NCBI GenBank assembly: GCA_023251155.1
Contig: JAHEZH010000004.1
Coordinates: 15,306 to 79,305 of the forward strand
Origin: Flammeovirgaceae bacterium
GTDB lineage: Bacteria > Bacteroidota > Bacteroidia > Cytophagales > Cyclobacteriaceae
Direction of reading: 5' to 3'
Length of the DNA stretch: 64,000 bases
Shown here: in pieces, positions 40,927-50,553 of the stretch
How the letters are laid out: every line of letters starts with the position of its first letter
How positions within the stretch are numbered: position 1 is the stretch's first letter
The notes under the pieces: generated by a model
What the model was told of the DNA's origin: nothing
Seen by the model: only the letters and a program-made list of their open reading frames with translations
Database searches by the model: none
Translations under genes and position numbers: made by a program

Positions 40927-42876
40927 ATGTTAAAAGCTTTAATCGCCGGGGCGCTTGTCTGCGTCTCTGTCCTCACCCCCGTCTACGCTCAAAAATCGCC
41001 CATCAAGTTTGGCGACATCCCATTAGAAGATTTAAAAATGAAGTCCTACGATAAGGACTCCTCGGCCTCTGCGGTGATTCTTGTCGATTACGGAGAAGCG
41101 TACCTTCAGGCCAATATGGACATCCCCACCCTGAATTTTGAACGGCATGTGCGCATTAAAATATTAAGTAAAGAAGGTCTTAAATGGGCCGATGCCGCGA
41201 TTAACTTGTACAAATCCGGCTCTACCGGAGAAAAGGTGAGCAAGCTAAAAGCGGCTACCTATAATTTTGAAGGAGGCAGGATGGTACAGTCTACCATGTC
41301 GAAAGATGCTGTTTTCGAGGAAAAGTTTAATAATTACAGAAACATCCAGAAATTCTCACTGCCTAATGTAAAAGAGGGCTCTGTAATTGAATACTCGTAC
41401 ACTGTTGTTTCTGAGTTTTTCACGGAATTTCCTAACTGGCAGTTTCAGTATGAAATACCTGTACGATGGAGTGAGTATTGGGCGATCATTCCTGAATTTT
41501 TCACCTATGAAAGATACATGCAGGGGTACACTCCTGTCGATAGCTACGAAACCCAATCGAAGGGGAGTTCCGATTATCAGGCCACTGCCCATCATTGGAT
41601 AAGTAAAAATGTGCCTGCCTTCAAGGAAGAGCCCTACATGACCAACGAAGCTGATTACGTTTCAAAAATAAATTTCGCGCTGGCCTATACGCAATTTCCT
41701 AATCAACCGGTTAAGGAGATTATGGGTTCCTGGCAAAAATTAAATAATGGATTACTCGAAGATGAAAGTTTTGGTAAGGCAATCACCGGATCTCATTTTC
41801 TGAAAAAACAGGTCGAGGCAATGACTGCGGGAATGACGAATCCGCTAAAAAAGATAGATACCATCTATAATTATGTGAAACAAACACTAGAGTGGGATGG
41901 AACCAAAGACATGGTGGCCGGAAATCTCAAAAAGATATTTGAAGTAAAGAAAGGAACAGTTGCTGATATCAATATTGCTTTAGGTTCCATGCTTGAGAAA
42001 GCCGGACTGAATGTAGAGATGGTTTTACTAAGTACGCGCGATCACGGATTTATACGTCAGACGTACCCCATGACGAAACAATTCAATTACGTGATTTGCG
42101 GAGTCCGTCTGAATGATAAGTTCATTTTACTTGATGCCACTGAAAAATTTCTACCGATTGATGCATTACCCGAGCGTTGCCTGAATGGAGAAGGGATGGT
42201 GGTTTCAAGTACACACCATGGCTGGATAAATATTGAGTCCAAAACAAAAGCCCGCACCGTTACCAGTGCCGACCTGGTGATGGATAAAGAGGGAGAACTG
42301 AAAGGCAAACTTCATTTTATCCGTGACGGGTATGATGCCCAGCGCATGAGAGAGAATTACAAATCGAAAGGACATGAAACTTACCTGAAGGATTTCTCCA
42401 GTGGGAAAAGCTGGCAGATCGAAAAAACAGAATTTCAGAATATCCCTTTAATCAAACAAAGTGCGAAAGAAATTCACGATGTGACCATCTCCGACCATGC
42501 TTCGGTGGCGGGAAACCAGATCTACATCAACCCTTTCGTGCTACCACAGGTTCAAACCAATCCATTCAAACTGGAAAAGCGGGAATACCCTGTTGACTTT
42601 GGTGCCAAGATCGAAAAGATGTATATGTTTAAGTTAACGATTCCCGAAGGGTATGTGGCTGACGAAATTCCGGCTCCAAAAATTCTCTCCCTCCCCAATA
42701 ACGCAGCCCGGTATGTGTACAACTCCAGCAAAGTAGGTAATACATTAAATATCACCAGCACGTTACAGATCAATAAAAGTATGTTTGTGCAGGATGAATA
42801 CGGAGCACTGCGCGAGTTCTATAACCTGATAGTGGCCAAGCAAAACGAACAGATCGTTCTTAAAAAACGGAACTAA
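40927..42876 (+). CDS. DUF3857/transglutaminase-like exported protein, catalytic Cys lost
   Basis: Signal peptide (1-21), DUF3857 domain (about 60-230), transglutaminase-like core (about 300-420) and a C-terminal beta domain. At the position where the downstream paralogue has GYGDCKA, this protein reads KGTVADINIA, so the active Cys is absent, while RDHGFI and LLDATEKF persist. It is probably a non-catalytic partner. Its stop overlaps the next start (TAATG), showing coupling. Confidence 0.82.
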   Translation: MLKALIAGALVCVSVLTPVYAQKSPIKFGDIPLEDLKMKSYDKDSSASAVILVDYGEAYLQANMDIPTLNFERHVRIKILSKEGLKWADAAINLYKSGSTGEKVSKLKAATYNFEGGRMVQSTMSKDAVFEEKFNNYRNIQKFSLPNVKEGSVIEYSYTVVSEFFTEFPNWQFQYEIPVRWSEYWAIIPEFFTYERYMQGYTPVDSYETQSKGSSDYQATAHHWISKNVPAFKEEPYMTNEADYVSKINFALAYTQFPNQPVKEIMGSWQKLNNGLLEDESFGKAITGSHFLKKQVEAMTAGMTNPLKKIDTIYNYVKQTLEWDGTKDMVAGNLKKIFEVKKGTVADINIALGSMLEKAGLNVEMVLLSTRDHGFIRQTYPMTKQFNYVICGVRLNDKFILLDATEKFLPIDALPERCLNGEGMVVSSTHHGWINIESKTKARTVTSADLVMDKEGELKGKLHFIRDGYDAQRMRENYKSKGHETYLKDFSSGKSWQIEKTEFQNIPLIKQSAKEIHDVTISDHASVAGNQIYINPFVLPQVQTNPFKLEKREYPVDFGAKIEKMYMFKLTIPEGYVADEIPAPKILSLPNNAARYVYNSSKVGNTLNITSTLQINKSMFVQDEYGALREFYNLIVAKQNEQIVLKKRN

Positions 42877-44783
42877 TGAATTTCTTCTTATATATCCCCT
42901 TCTTTCTATTTACCTTCTTTGCCAAAGATGAACCGAAGTATCCGGTGAGTGCCATTCCCGAAGAGCTGAAGAAAGACGTGAACATGGTCATCCGCGAGAA
43001 CAAGATCGAATACCGGATTATATCGAAAAGCAAAGCAGCACTTCATGTGCTCGAAGCATATACCATTTTCAACTCCAACGGAAAAGATTTCGCACAAGAG
43101 ATTATCGGCTATGACAAACTCAGCAAAGTCGCTTCGTTCAAAGGCACTGCCTATGATGTGCAGGGTAATGTATTGAAAAAATTAAAAGGCAGCGAAATCT
43201 ATGATCAGAGTGCTTACGATGGATTTAGCCTTTACAGTGACAACCGGCTGAAGGCGGCCGATCTTTCACAAGCCACCTATCCGTACACGGTTGAGTTTGA
43301 ATATGAAATTGAATACAAATATCTTTTTCACATTCCATCACTGGAACTGATACCCGAAGAAAAAGTAGCAGTTCAGAGAACAACGTATCAGCTTCTGTTC
43401 CCCAAAGAACTCACCCCCCGTTATACCACTCTTAACATCGATGCGAAACCCGTTGTAGCGAAGAGTGCAGAGGGACTGGAAGCATTGACCTGGTCTTTTG
43501 AAAATGTGAAGCCAATTAAACTGGAACCGGCAGGCCCCAGCACGTCAGAAGTAATTCCTCAAATAAAGGCATCACCTTCTCAGTTTGAATATGAGGGCTA
43601 CTTCGGAACGCTCAACTCATGGAATGAATTCGGTCAATGGATCGGGTCACTGAATAAAAACAGAAATGTACTGCCGGAGGCTACGAAACAAAAAGTAAGA
43701 GACATTACCTCTCACTTTAAAACTCAGGAAGAAAAGGTAAGAGCATTGTATGAATACATGCAAAGTAAAACGCGCTATGTGAGTATTCAATTAGGTATTG
43801 GTGGCTTTCAACCTTTCGAAGCAGCAGTAGTCGATCAGACCGGTTATGGAGATTGCAAAGCATTGTCCAACTACATGGTTTCGTTGCTGGAAGCATGCGG
43901 CATCAAATCCAATTACATATTGATCCGTGCGGGTGACGATGCATTACCTATGAATGTACAATTTCCAAGCTCGCAATTCAATCATGCTGTGGTGGCGGTA
44001 CCCAATGGTAAAGACACGATATGGCTGGAATGTACCAGTCAAACTAATCCGTTTGGATACATGGGTTCTTTTACCGGCAATCGCAAAGCAGTGGCTATTA
44101 CGGAAAACGGAGCAGCGATTGTCCGAACACCCACCTATGGCTCGAAAGACAATATACAATCAACGAAAGCAACTGTGGTGGTCGAAGCAACGGGTGACGC
44201 CAAAGCGAAAGTAAAAACGTCCTATTCGGGTCTTCAATATGAAAACGGAGGTCTGAGTTCTGTTGTGAGCAAACAATACGATGATCAAAAGAAATGGATA
44301 CAAAGCAATACCGCTATTCCCACCTTCGATATCAATTCATTCAGTGTTGCCAATAGTAAAGATAAAATACCAACAGCAACAGTAGATCTTGATCTGTCTT
44401 TGAGACGCTATGCTTCTGTCAGTGGCAAGCGAATCTTCATTACCCCTAACCTGATGAATAAATCGACGTATGTGCCCGAAAAGGTGGAAAATAGAAAATC
44501 GGAGGTGATCCGCAGAATGGCCTACACTGATTTTGACACGGTACGCTATCAATTACCGGAAGGGATTTACCCGGAATTCTTACCGGAGCCGGTAAAACTG
44601 AAATCACGATTTGGTGAGTATGAAGCTACCTTCAAAGTAGATGAAAAAGGATTGATCTATACCCGCAGAATGAAAATGGAAAAAGGAACTTACCCCGCTG
44701 AATCCTATAATGAACTGATTGACTTCTATCGGGGAGTGAGTAAAGCGGACAATACGAAATTGGTGTTTGTAAGCAAAACCTGA
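42876..44783 (+). CDS. DUF3857/transglutaminase-like exported protein, catalytic triad present
   Basis: Short signal peptide, DUF3857 domain (about 30-230) and transglutaminase core with TGYGDCKALSNYM (Cys near residue 328), FNHAVVAV (His) and WLECTSQ (acidic). The 635-aa layout parallels the previous gene, so the pair arose by duplication. Acts in the periplasm; substrate unknown. Confidence 0.85.
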   Translation: MNFFLYIPFFLFTFFAKDEPKYPVSAIPEELKKDVNMVIRENKIEYRIISKSKAALHVLEAYTIFNSNGKDFAQEIIGYDKLSKVASFKGTAYDVQGNVLKKLKGSEIYDQSAYDGFSLYSDNRLKAADLSQATYPYTVEFEYEIEYKYLFHIPSLELIPEEKVAVQRTTYQLLFPKELTPRYTTLNIDAKPVVAKSAEGLEALTWSFENVKPIKLEPAGPSTSEVIPQIKASPSQFEYEGYFGTLNSWNEFGQWIGSLNKNRNVLPEATKQKVRDITSHFKTQEEKVRALYEYMQSKTRYVSIQLGIGGFQPFEAAVVDQTGYGDCKALSNYMVSLLEACGIKSNYILIRAGDDALPMNVQFPSSQFNHAVVAVPNGKDTIWLECTSQTNPFGYMGSFTGNRKAVAITENGAAIVRTPTYGSKDNIQSTKATVVVEATGDAKAKVKTSYSGLQYENGGLSSVVSKQYDDQKKWIQSNTAIPTFDINSFSVANSKDKIPTATVDLDLSLRRYASVSGKRIFITPNLMNKSTYVPEKVENRKSEVIRRMAYTDFDTVRYQLPEGIYPEFLPEPVKLKSRFGEYEATFKVDEKGLIYTRRMKMEKGTYPAESYNELIDFYRGVSKADNTKLVFVSKT

Positions 44784-44808
44784 TCATTCCGGATTTTAAA
44801 ATCCCGAA

Positions 44809-44845
44809 AAGGCAGTTGCACTCTTTAGCGCAACTGCCTTTTTTT
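44809..44845 (+). terminator. Intrinsic terminator after the DUF3857 pair
   Basis: AAGGCAGTTGC/GCAACTGCCTT stem with 10-nt loop followed by T8. Confidence 0.85.
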
Positions 44846-44920
44846 TATTTCACCTGCTTGGCCACTTTGCACAGGTTGTCTCAACCATTTAACTTTGACA
44901 GACACTTTCTCAATTTATTT

Positions 44921-45583
44921 ATGGACTTCGAACTCATGCTCCGGTTTCTAAAAAGCCTGGCTAAAAACAACGACCGTGATTGGTTTGACAAAAACAAAGC
45001 GAAGTACCTGGAAGCAAAAGCTTCGTTTGATGAAGTAGTGGTTAAACTATTAAATAACCTTACTGCTTTTGATTCATCACTGGCTGGTCTTGATCCAAAG
45101 AAACTGACGTTCCGCATTTATCGCGATGTGCGTTTCAGCAAAGACAAGCGCCCGTATAAAACGAATTTTGGCGCTTCCTTTTCGTCGGCAGGAAAAGGAA
45201 TGGGTACACCCGGATATTATTTACAGATCGAACCCGGAAACAAAAGCTTCGTTGCCGTGGGTATGTTCATGCCCGAGGTGGATAATCTTTCCAAGATCAG
45301 GCAAGAGATCGATTACAATGGCGACAAACTGACAAAAGTATTCAAAGAGAAAAAATTCAAAGCCCACTTTGATCAATTCTGGGACGAAGGGGCATTGAAG
45401 AAAGCCCCGAAAGGCTATCCTGCGGATCATCCTCATGTAAAATGGCTAAAGCTGAAAAGCTATATTGTTACTAAAGAATTTAAAGACAGCGAAGTAACGG
45501 ACAAGAAGTTTTTGAAGAACGTGGTAGACATACTTAAATCATCCAAGCCATTGAATGATTTTCTCAAGGAAGCCATTGCCTAA
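44921..45583 (+). CDS. DUF2461 domain protein
   Basis: Family features FLKSLAKNNDRDWFDKNK at the N-terminus, FRIYRDVRFSKDKRPYKTNFG near 65-85 and PGYYLQIEPG near 100. I start at 44921, as the track start at 44816 runs through the preceding terminator. 220 aa, TIGR02453 type, function unknown. Confidence 0.85.
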   Translation: MDFELMLRFLKSLAKNNDRDWFDKNKAKYLEAKASFDEVVVKLLNNLTAFDSSLAGLDPKKLTFRIYRDVRFSKDKRPYKTNFGASFSSAGKGMGTPGYYLQIEPGNKSFVAVGMFMPEVDNLSKIRQEIDYNGDKLTKVFKEKKFKAHFDQFWDEGALKKAPKGYPADHPHVKWLKLKSYIVTKEFKDSEVTDKKFLKNVVDILKSSKPLNDFLKEAIA

Positions 45584-45584
45584 T

Positions 45585-46067
45585 ATGGATATCGAATCTG
45601 ACCGGGAGAAATACCTGGTTGCCTTTTTCGGCGACTCTCCGGCCTATTACCTGAAAGCAAACCGCACACTGTTTAGAGGTGAAAATGCGCCCTTCCATTT
45701 TCCTGCGTTTCTTCTTGGTCTATTCTGGTTTCTTTATCGTAAAATGTATGTGTATGCCGCTGGCATATTCGTGTTGCTTTTTATGATTGACATGGTAATT
45801 CAGATAATCGGCCGAAGCATGCCACAGTATAAAGAAGCCCTTCAGTTCTTTTCTTTCTTTATCACGCTTGCTGTTTCCATTGTCATGGGATTTAAAGGCA
45901 ACGGAATTTACCTTGGTTATGCCAACCGGAAAATAAATGAAATCACCTCCGCTTATTCAGATGAACGTCAACGCCTGGAAGCACTAAAGAAAGCCGGAGG
46001 AACTTCACCGTTACTGCCCTGGGTCATAGCTGGAGCTTTTGCCGCCCTCTTTATCCTGCAGTCATAA
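45585..46067 (+). CDS. DUF2628-like membrane protein
   Basis: Starts one base after the DUF2461 stop. A 160-aa protein with FHFPAFLLGLFWFLYRKMY (the DUF2628 core) and three or four membrane segments, the last at the C-terminus. Function unknown. Confidence 0.78.
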   Translation: MDIESDREKYLVAFFGDSPAYYLKANRTLFRGENAPFHFPAFLLGLFWFLYRKMYVYAAGIFVLLFMIDMVIQIIGRSMPQYKEALQFFSFFITLAVSIVMGFKGNGIYLGYANRKINEITSAYSDERQRLEALKKAGGTSPLLPWVIAGAFAALFILQS

Positions 46068-46070
46068 AAA

Positions 46071-46808
46071 TCAAATCCCCAATACGGATTTCAGTTTGGT
46101 ATAGCCACTTTGGCTTAACGGGATGCGTGTTCCGTTTTTCAAAAGCGCAACATGGTTGTCTTTTTCCAGTGGCTCTATTTTAGTGAGCTCCTGCACATTC
46201 AATAAATAGGATCGATGCACCCGCACAAAAGAAGCCGCATCCAATGTCTGCTCATAGTGCGACATGGTTTTCTTCTTCAGGTAGAAGCCTTCTTTGGTGT
46301 GAATCTTCACGTAGTCATCAAACGCTTCGATGTAATACACGGCATGAACGGGAACAATCACAATGTTGGCACCCTTCTTCACTACGATGCGTTGCCGCTC
46401 TTCGGGTGGTGCGATGGTTTCGATTAAAGCGCTGGTATTCTTTGTGTCGGCCACACGCGAACTCATCCATTTTTGCAAGGCCTTATCAAAACGTTCTTTA
46501 CTGAACGGTTTTAGTAAATAATCAATCGCATGCGCTTCAAATGCCTTGATGGCATACTCATCAAATGCAGTAGTAAATATGACCGCTGGTGGATTCTCCA
46601 ACAGCTCGAGCATCTCGAAGCCATTGATCTTTGGCATTTGTATATCCAGGAATATCAAATCCGGCTTGTGTTGCCCGATGGCCTTTACCCCTTCAAACCC
46701 ATCATTGCACTCTGCTACAATATCTATCTCCGTATGAGGTTGCAGGTATTCTTTTACCATGCTTCGCGCCAGTGGCTCATCATCAATAAGAATCGTCTTT
46801 ATCATCAC
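46071..46808 (-). CDS. LytTR-family response regulator
   Basis: Receiver domain (residues 1-120) with DDEPLA and phospho-acceptor LIFLDIQMP near 56, then a LytTR DNA-binding domain (about 145-240: YYIEAFDDYVKIHT, FVRVHRSYLLN). Its start overlaps the histidine kinase stop by 4 bases, forming a two-component system. Confidence 0.92.
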   Translation of the reverse strand: MMIKTILIDDEPLARSMVKEYLQPHTEIDIVAECNDGFEGVKAIGQHKPDLIFLDIQMPKINGFEMLELLENPPAVIFTTAFDEYAIKAFEAHAIDYLLKPFSKERFDKALQKWMSSRVADTKNTSALIETIAPPEERQRIVVKKGANIVIVPVHAVYYIEAFDDYVKIHTKEGFYLKKKTMSHYEQTLDAASFVRVHRSYLLNVQELTKIEPLEKDNHVALLKNGTRIPLSQSGYTKLKSVLGI

Positions 46809-47845
46809 TGTTGAGGAATTTTTATGGTCGTTGTGAATCTGTTCTCGTCTATATGTGTGGTGAGCAGGTCATTTCGGAAAAAGAGTAAATATAGCCTGCG
46901 TTGTATGGAGCTCAACCCGAAACCGGTACCCGATTGCGAAGATGAAGTGACGGCATCAAAAGGATTAGTAATGTTCAGCACCAGTGTTTTGTTTTCTGCT
47001 CTGGCATCAATCGAAATCATGATCTCGCCCGTAGTATCGTACAATCCGAATTTAATGGCATTTTCCACTACCGGCTGCAGCAGCAAGGCCGGCAATGTCA
47101 TCTTCACCGCGAAGTCATCATGAACAATATGGGTCTGGAGCCGGTATCCAAAGCGCACTTTCTCAATATCCAGATACAATTGCAGGTGAAACAACTCTTC
47201 CTCCAGCGTTACCATTTGCCGATCGTCTTTCTTTAATGTTCCCCGCAGGAAATCCGAAAGTTGCTGAATCATCTTACGCGCTTCTTCCGGCCGTGATCCT
47301 GCCAGCGCACTGATGGAATTTAAACTATTGAATAAGAAGTGGGGCTGTAATTGCTGTCGTAAACTGGTAAGCTCGGCTGTGCGTGCCAGTTGCTCTGCAT
47401 CCTGCTTACGCTTTTCATGTTCCCGTTGTTCGTGTAAAAAATACCAGATCCAGCTCAGCACAGAAACAAACGCAATCATCAGCCAATTGAACATGTATCG
47501 CATCATGGAAGACTGGCTGAGAAACAACAGGTAATCGGGTCGTCCAGGGAAGAGCTCTGACAACAGCCAGCGCTGTAGGAGAAACAACAAACCCGCCATT
47601 ACTATGCTCCAGATAACGATGTACGCCGCATTCTTCTGACCGGGGCGATAGTAACGGAAAGAGGTATGCATGATGTACCCTCCCAATGCAAGTACCAATT
47701 GGGTGACTACAGCATCAGCACCGGCTATCTCCCAACTCCAATCCAGCGAATGAAAAAGGTAAGCCTGCTCTACCATCCAGACCAGCCACCAGCAGGAGTA
47801 AACAAGTAATACCCTTGAGCCGGAAAGCGTTTCTTTATTCTCCAT
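46805..47845 (-). CDS. LytS-type sensor histidine kinase
   Basis: Four N-terminal membrane segments (about 10-160), then a His_kinase (PF06580) domain with RQQLQPHFLFNSLNSISA, whose His is the phosphorylation site, and an HATPase with LLQPVVENAIKFG and GTGFGLSSIQRRL. Partner of the following LytTR regulator. Confidence 0.92.
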   Translation of the reverse strand: MENKETLSGSRVLLVYSCWWLVWMVEQAYLFHSLDWSWEIAGADAVVTQLVLALGGYIMHTSFRYYRPGQKNAAYIVIWSIVMAGLLFLLQRWLLSELFPGRPDYLLFLSQSSMMRYMFNWLMIAFVSVLSWIWYFLHEQREHEKRKQDAEQLARTAELTSLRQQLQPHFLFNSLNSISALAGSRPEEARKMIQQLSDFLRGTLKKDDRQMVTLEEELFHLQLYLDIEKVRFGYRLQTHIVHDDFAVKMTLPALLLQPVVENAIKFGLYDTTGEIMISIDARAENKTLVLNITNPFDAVTSSSQSGTGFGLSSIQRRLYLLFFRNDLLTTHIDENRFTTTIKIPQQ

Positions 47846-47851
47846 GTTAAA

Positions 47852-48190
47852 TTAAAATACCGGCTTTGCTTCCAATTGCATGAAGGCCGCCTTCTGATGC
47901 ACTCCATGAATATAAGCGCTCGCTTCCGTTTCTTCATGGATGTGCGAATAGATTTCTACTCCGTCCTTTAATTCGTTGATGGGATACAGATCAGCTACGT
48001 TGATAAACTCCCATTTTACTGTTTTTTGTTTGTTGTTGAGGAACGAATCTTCCTCACTCAACCCAAGCACACGGGCCTTCAGAAAAGCGGCTTCAAAGTT
48101 ATCGGCTTTGATGAGTTTAATTTGCTCATCAAACTGTGGATTTCCGCCACACGAAATTTTGAATACTATTTTTGCGATGTACCAGTTCAT
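47852..48190 (-). CDS. DUF4288 domain protein
   Basis: 112-aa soluble protein starting MNWYIAKIVFKISCG with NFEAAFLKARVLG and KWEFINVADLYPI, matching DUF4288. Six bases upstream of the kinase start, so in the same operon. Function unknown. Confidence 0.75.
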   Translation of the reverse strand: MNWYIAKIVFKISCGGNPQFDEQIKLIKADNFEAAFLKARVLGLSEEDSFLNNKQKTVKWEFINVADLYPINELKDGVEIYSHIHEETEASAYIHGVHQKAAFMQLEAKPVF

Positions 48191-48234
48191 ACGTTTAGGC
48201 TTTAGGTAGTAGCAACAAGAACTAAATGTGGTGG

Positions 48235-48999
48235 TCAGTAGCTTTTGATCTCAATGCCACCGAAGATGCTGGTGCCAATCAACTTCAATACTTTGGTAGC
48301 ATCTGCACCCTCCGGGCTTTGCGGACGTTTGTCATCCAATGAGGCGAAGATGGATACTACTTCGGATTGAATCTTCCAGTTGGCAGGCACAATCAATTTG
48401 GCACCACCAAATACCTGGGTCAGGTCAAGTGTAACTGTTCCCGTAAAGTCGGCCTGAGATAAAACGATTTCTGTTCCTCCAAATACCGACACCGCTTCAC
48501 CACCTTTAAAGTTCTTCGTGATTACGTTTCTTTTATTTCCACCAAACACGGATACCATATCCAATACTTCGCCTGAGTCGTCAGTGGATGTAATGTTAGA
48601 GTCATACCTCCATGAATCCCAGCGATCGCTTTTGCTTCTTCGCGGGCGGAAGATCATAAAAAGACCGACAACGATGATAACTGCTGGCCAGATAAAGTTT
48701 CGTAAGTCAATTCCGGGAACATATTCATCAATCATAAAGGCAACGCCAACTAAAATAGCAATCATCCAGCCGCCCGGACGGAAAGATCTGCGCGCCCCAA
48801 GAAAGAATCCAATAGCAATCGGAATCATCCAGCCTGAAAAAAGCCAGTAAGGAACATCTGCCCCTGCCTGGCGTGCCATAATAACGGCACCGATAACGAT
48901 CAGTGCAACGCCTCCCCATACCCGACCTGACCGGCCATGTGGGTTATTTTCCAGGTTGTTGTCACGTAAGTCTTTGTTTCTGTTGTCTGAGGTTTCCAT
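48235..48999 (-). CDS. LiaF-like membrane protein (DUF5668/LiaF C-terminal domain)
   Basis: Four membrane segments (about 25-110) followed by a beta-rich C-terminal domain with repeated FGG turns (VSVFGGNKRNV, AVSVFGGTEIVL, QVFGGAKLIV). LiaF-like proteins modulate two-component sensors of envelope stress, and here a LytS/LytTR pair lies downstream on the same strand. Confidence 0.82.
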   Translation of the reverse strand: METSDNRNKDLRDNNLENNPHGRSGRVWGGVALIVIGAVIMARQAGADVPYWLFSGWMIPIAIGFFLGARRSFRPGGWMIAILVGVAFMIDEYVPGIDLRNFIWPAVIIVVGLFMIFRPRRSKSDRWDSWRYDSNITSTDDSGEVLDMVSVFGGNKRNVITKNFKGGEAVSVFGGTEIVLSQADFTGTVTLDLTQVFGGAKLIVPANWKIQSEVVSIFASLDDKRPQSPEGADATKVLKLIGTSIFGGIEIKSY

Positions 49000-49346
49000 T
49001 GCTGTGATTTTTTATTCAAATGAACGCCAAAAAGTAGCCCGGGGCCATTACCAATAGGCGGGCAGCTGTGGACAGTCGGTGAACACAGGAAGGGCGTAGG
49101 TGAATGAAGCCGTCTGCACATTACATCGGAGAATCCATAACAGCTGCCATCACTGAATTTACGTGTGCTTACCTTTTGTGAGCCCATCCACTTTGCCAAT
49201 TGCATATTGCTAACCGACAATGGATTTGTGATTACTAAAGCGGTCACGCTCACAAATTAATTGCGCTCCCCTCTCCTTTTAAATCGATTAATTCTCACCT
49301 TTACGTGGCAAAGCAAACTATCCGTAGTGGTGATTAAAATGAGCGT
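49000..49346. other. Divergent intergenic region
   Basis: Between the LiaF-like gene and the glycosyltransferases. Track ORFs here are shadows. I see no hairpin, RNA gene or exact TAnnTTTG box that I can support. Confidence 0.4.
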
Positions 49347-50552
49347 ATGGCGTTGAAGAAGGTGCTCCTGTTGATGCCCGACTATGGTGTGGGAGGAGCT
49401 CAGCGGGTGTTTAGCGATCAATCGAAATTTCTTTCCGCTCATTTTGAGGTTACCCTCTGTACTTTCAATAACGACTCCGTTGATACGTATCATTCTGCCG
49501 GGCGCAAAATCGCTTTGAATGTAAAGGCCGGTACTTCTGTTCCTGATAAGATAAGGTTGTTCTATCAGCGGGTAAAGAGACTGAGAAAAATCAAAAAGGA
49601 CTTTGATCTGTGCATCAGCCATCTGGAAGGTGCTGATTATGTCAACCTACTGGCAGGCGGCAAAGCAAAAACCATCTGCTGTATCCACGGCACCAAGTTT
49701 CATGATGGTGAAATCAAAGGCGCCATTGGCTGGATACGCAAAAAGATACTCATGCCGGTGTTGTATCAACGTGCCGACCTGATTGTGTCGGTAAGCAGTG
49801 CCATACGTGATGAGTTGATTTCTCTTTTAAAGATCGCTGAGCACAAAATCAAAGTGATCAACAACGGGTTTGATGTCAAGCAGATTGAGCGTAAATCACA
49901 AGAGCCTGTTCCCGCTGAGGTAAAAGCGTTATTCGATCATCACCTTACGGTATGCCTTTGCTCCCGGCTGGCACCTCAAAAAAACCAACTTGCCTATATA
50001 CCTGTATTTGCGGAAGTGATCCCATCAGTGGGAAGCAAACTTGTCTTTCTGGGTGACGGTGAATTAAGAGATGACCTGATCGCGCTGGCTCACTCACTGG
50101 GGCTTCGGGTTTACAGTAAATGGGGTGCTGCCCCATTCTCCGATCAGTTTGATGTTTACTTTCTGGGCAGTCAACTGAATCCGTTTTCGTATTTATCACA
50201 CGCATCTGTGTTTGTATTGCCATCGGCATGGGAAGGATTCCCGCTGGCATTGTGTGAAGCAATGGCGTGCGGGGTTCCGGTGATCTCGTCCGACTGCCCT
50301 ACAGGGCCTCGCGAAATTTTAGATGTAGCGTCTGGTGAACAGAAATCCGAGTATGGAATTTTGTTACCAATACCATCAGGGCAGAAAGGAGAAGTGCATC
50401 ACCAATGGAAAGAAGCCACCGCACGTTTGCTGAAGGACCGGAAGCAAGCACATACTTATGCGCAAAAGGCAAAGCTTCGTGTCACTGAATTCAGTATGGA
50501 GAAAATGGAAAACGAATGGATGGCGGCCATTCAATCTGTTCTTCATGAATAA
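49347..50552 (+). CDS. GT4-family glycosyltransferase
   Basis: GT-B fold: N-terminal LLMPDYGVGGAQRV, C-terminal donor site with LCSRLAPQKNQ, FLGDGELRDDL and the retaining E-x7-E element WEGFPLALCEAMACGVPVI. 401 aa. First of two glycosyltransferase genes, presumably for surface glycan or lipid assembly. Confidence 0.88.
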   Translation: MALKKVLLLMPDYGVGGAQRVFSDQSKFLSAHFEVTLCTFNNDSVDTYHSAGRKIALNVKAGTSVPDKIRLFYQRVKRLRKIKKDFDLCISHLEGADYVNLLAGGKAKTICCIHGTKFHDGEIKGAIGWIRKKILMPVLYQRADLIVSVSSAIRDELISLLKIAEHKIKVINNGFDVKQIERKSQEPVPAEVKALFDHHLTVCLCSRLAPQKNQLAYIPVFAEVIPSVGSKLVFLGDGELRDDLIALAHSLGLRVYSKWGAAPFSDQFDVYFLGSQLNPFSYLSHASVFVLPSAWEGFPLALCEAMACGVPVISSDCPTGPREILDVASGEQKSEYGILLPIPSGQKGEVHHQWKEATARLLKDRKQAHTYAQKAKLRVTEFSMEKMENEWMAAIQSVLHE

Positions 50553-50553
50553 A

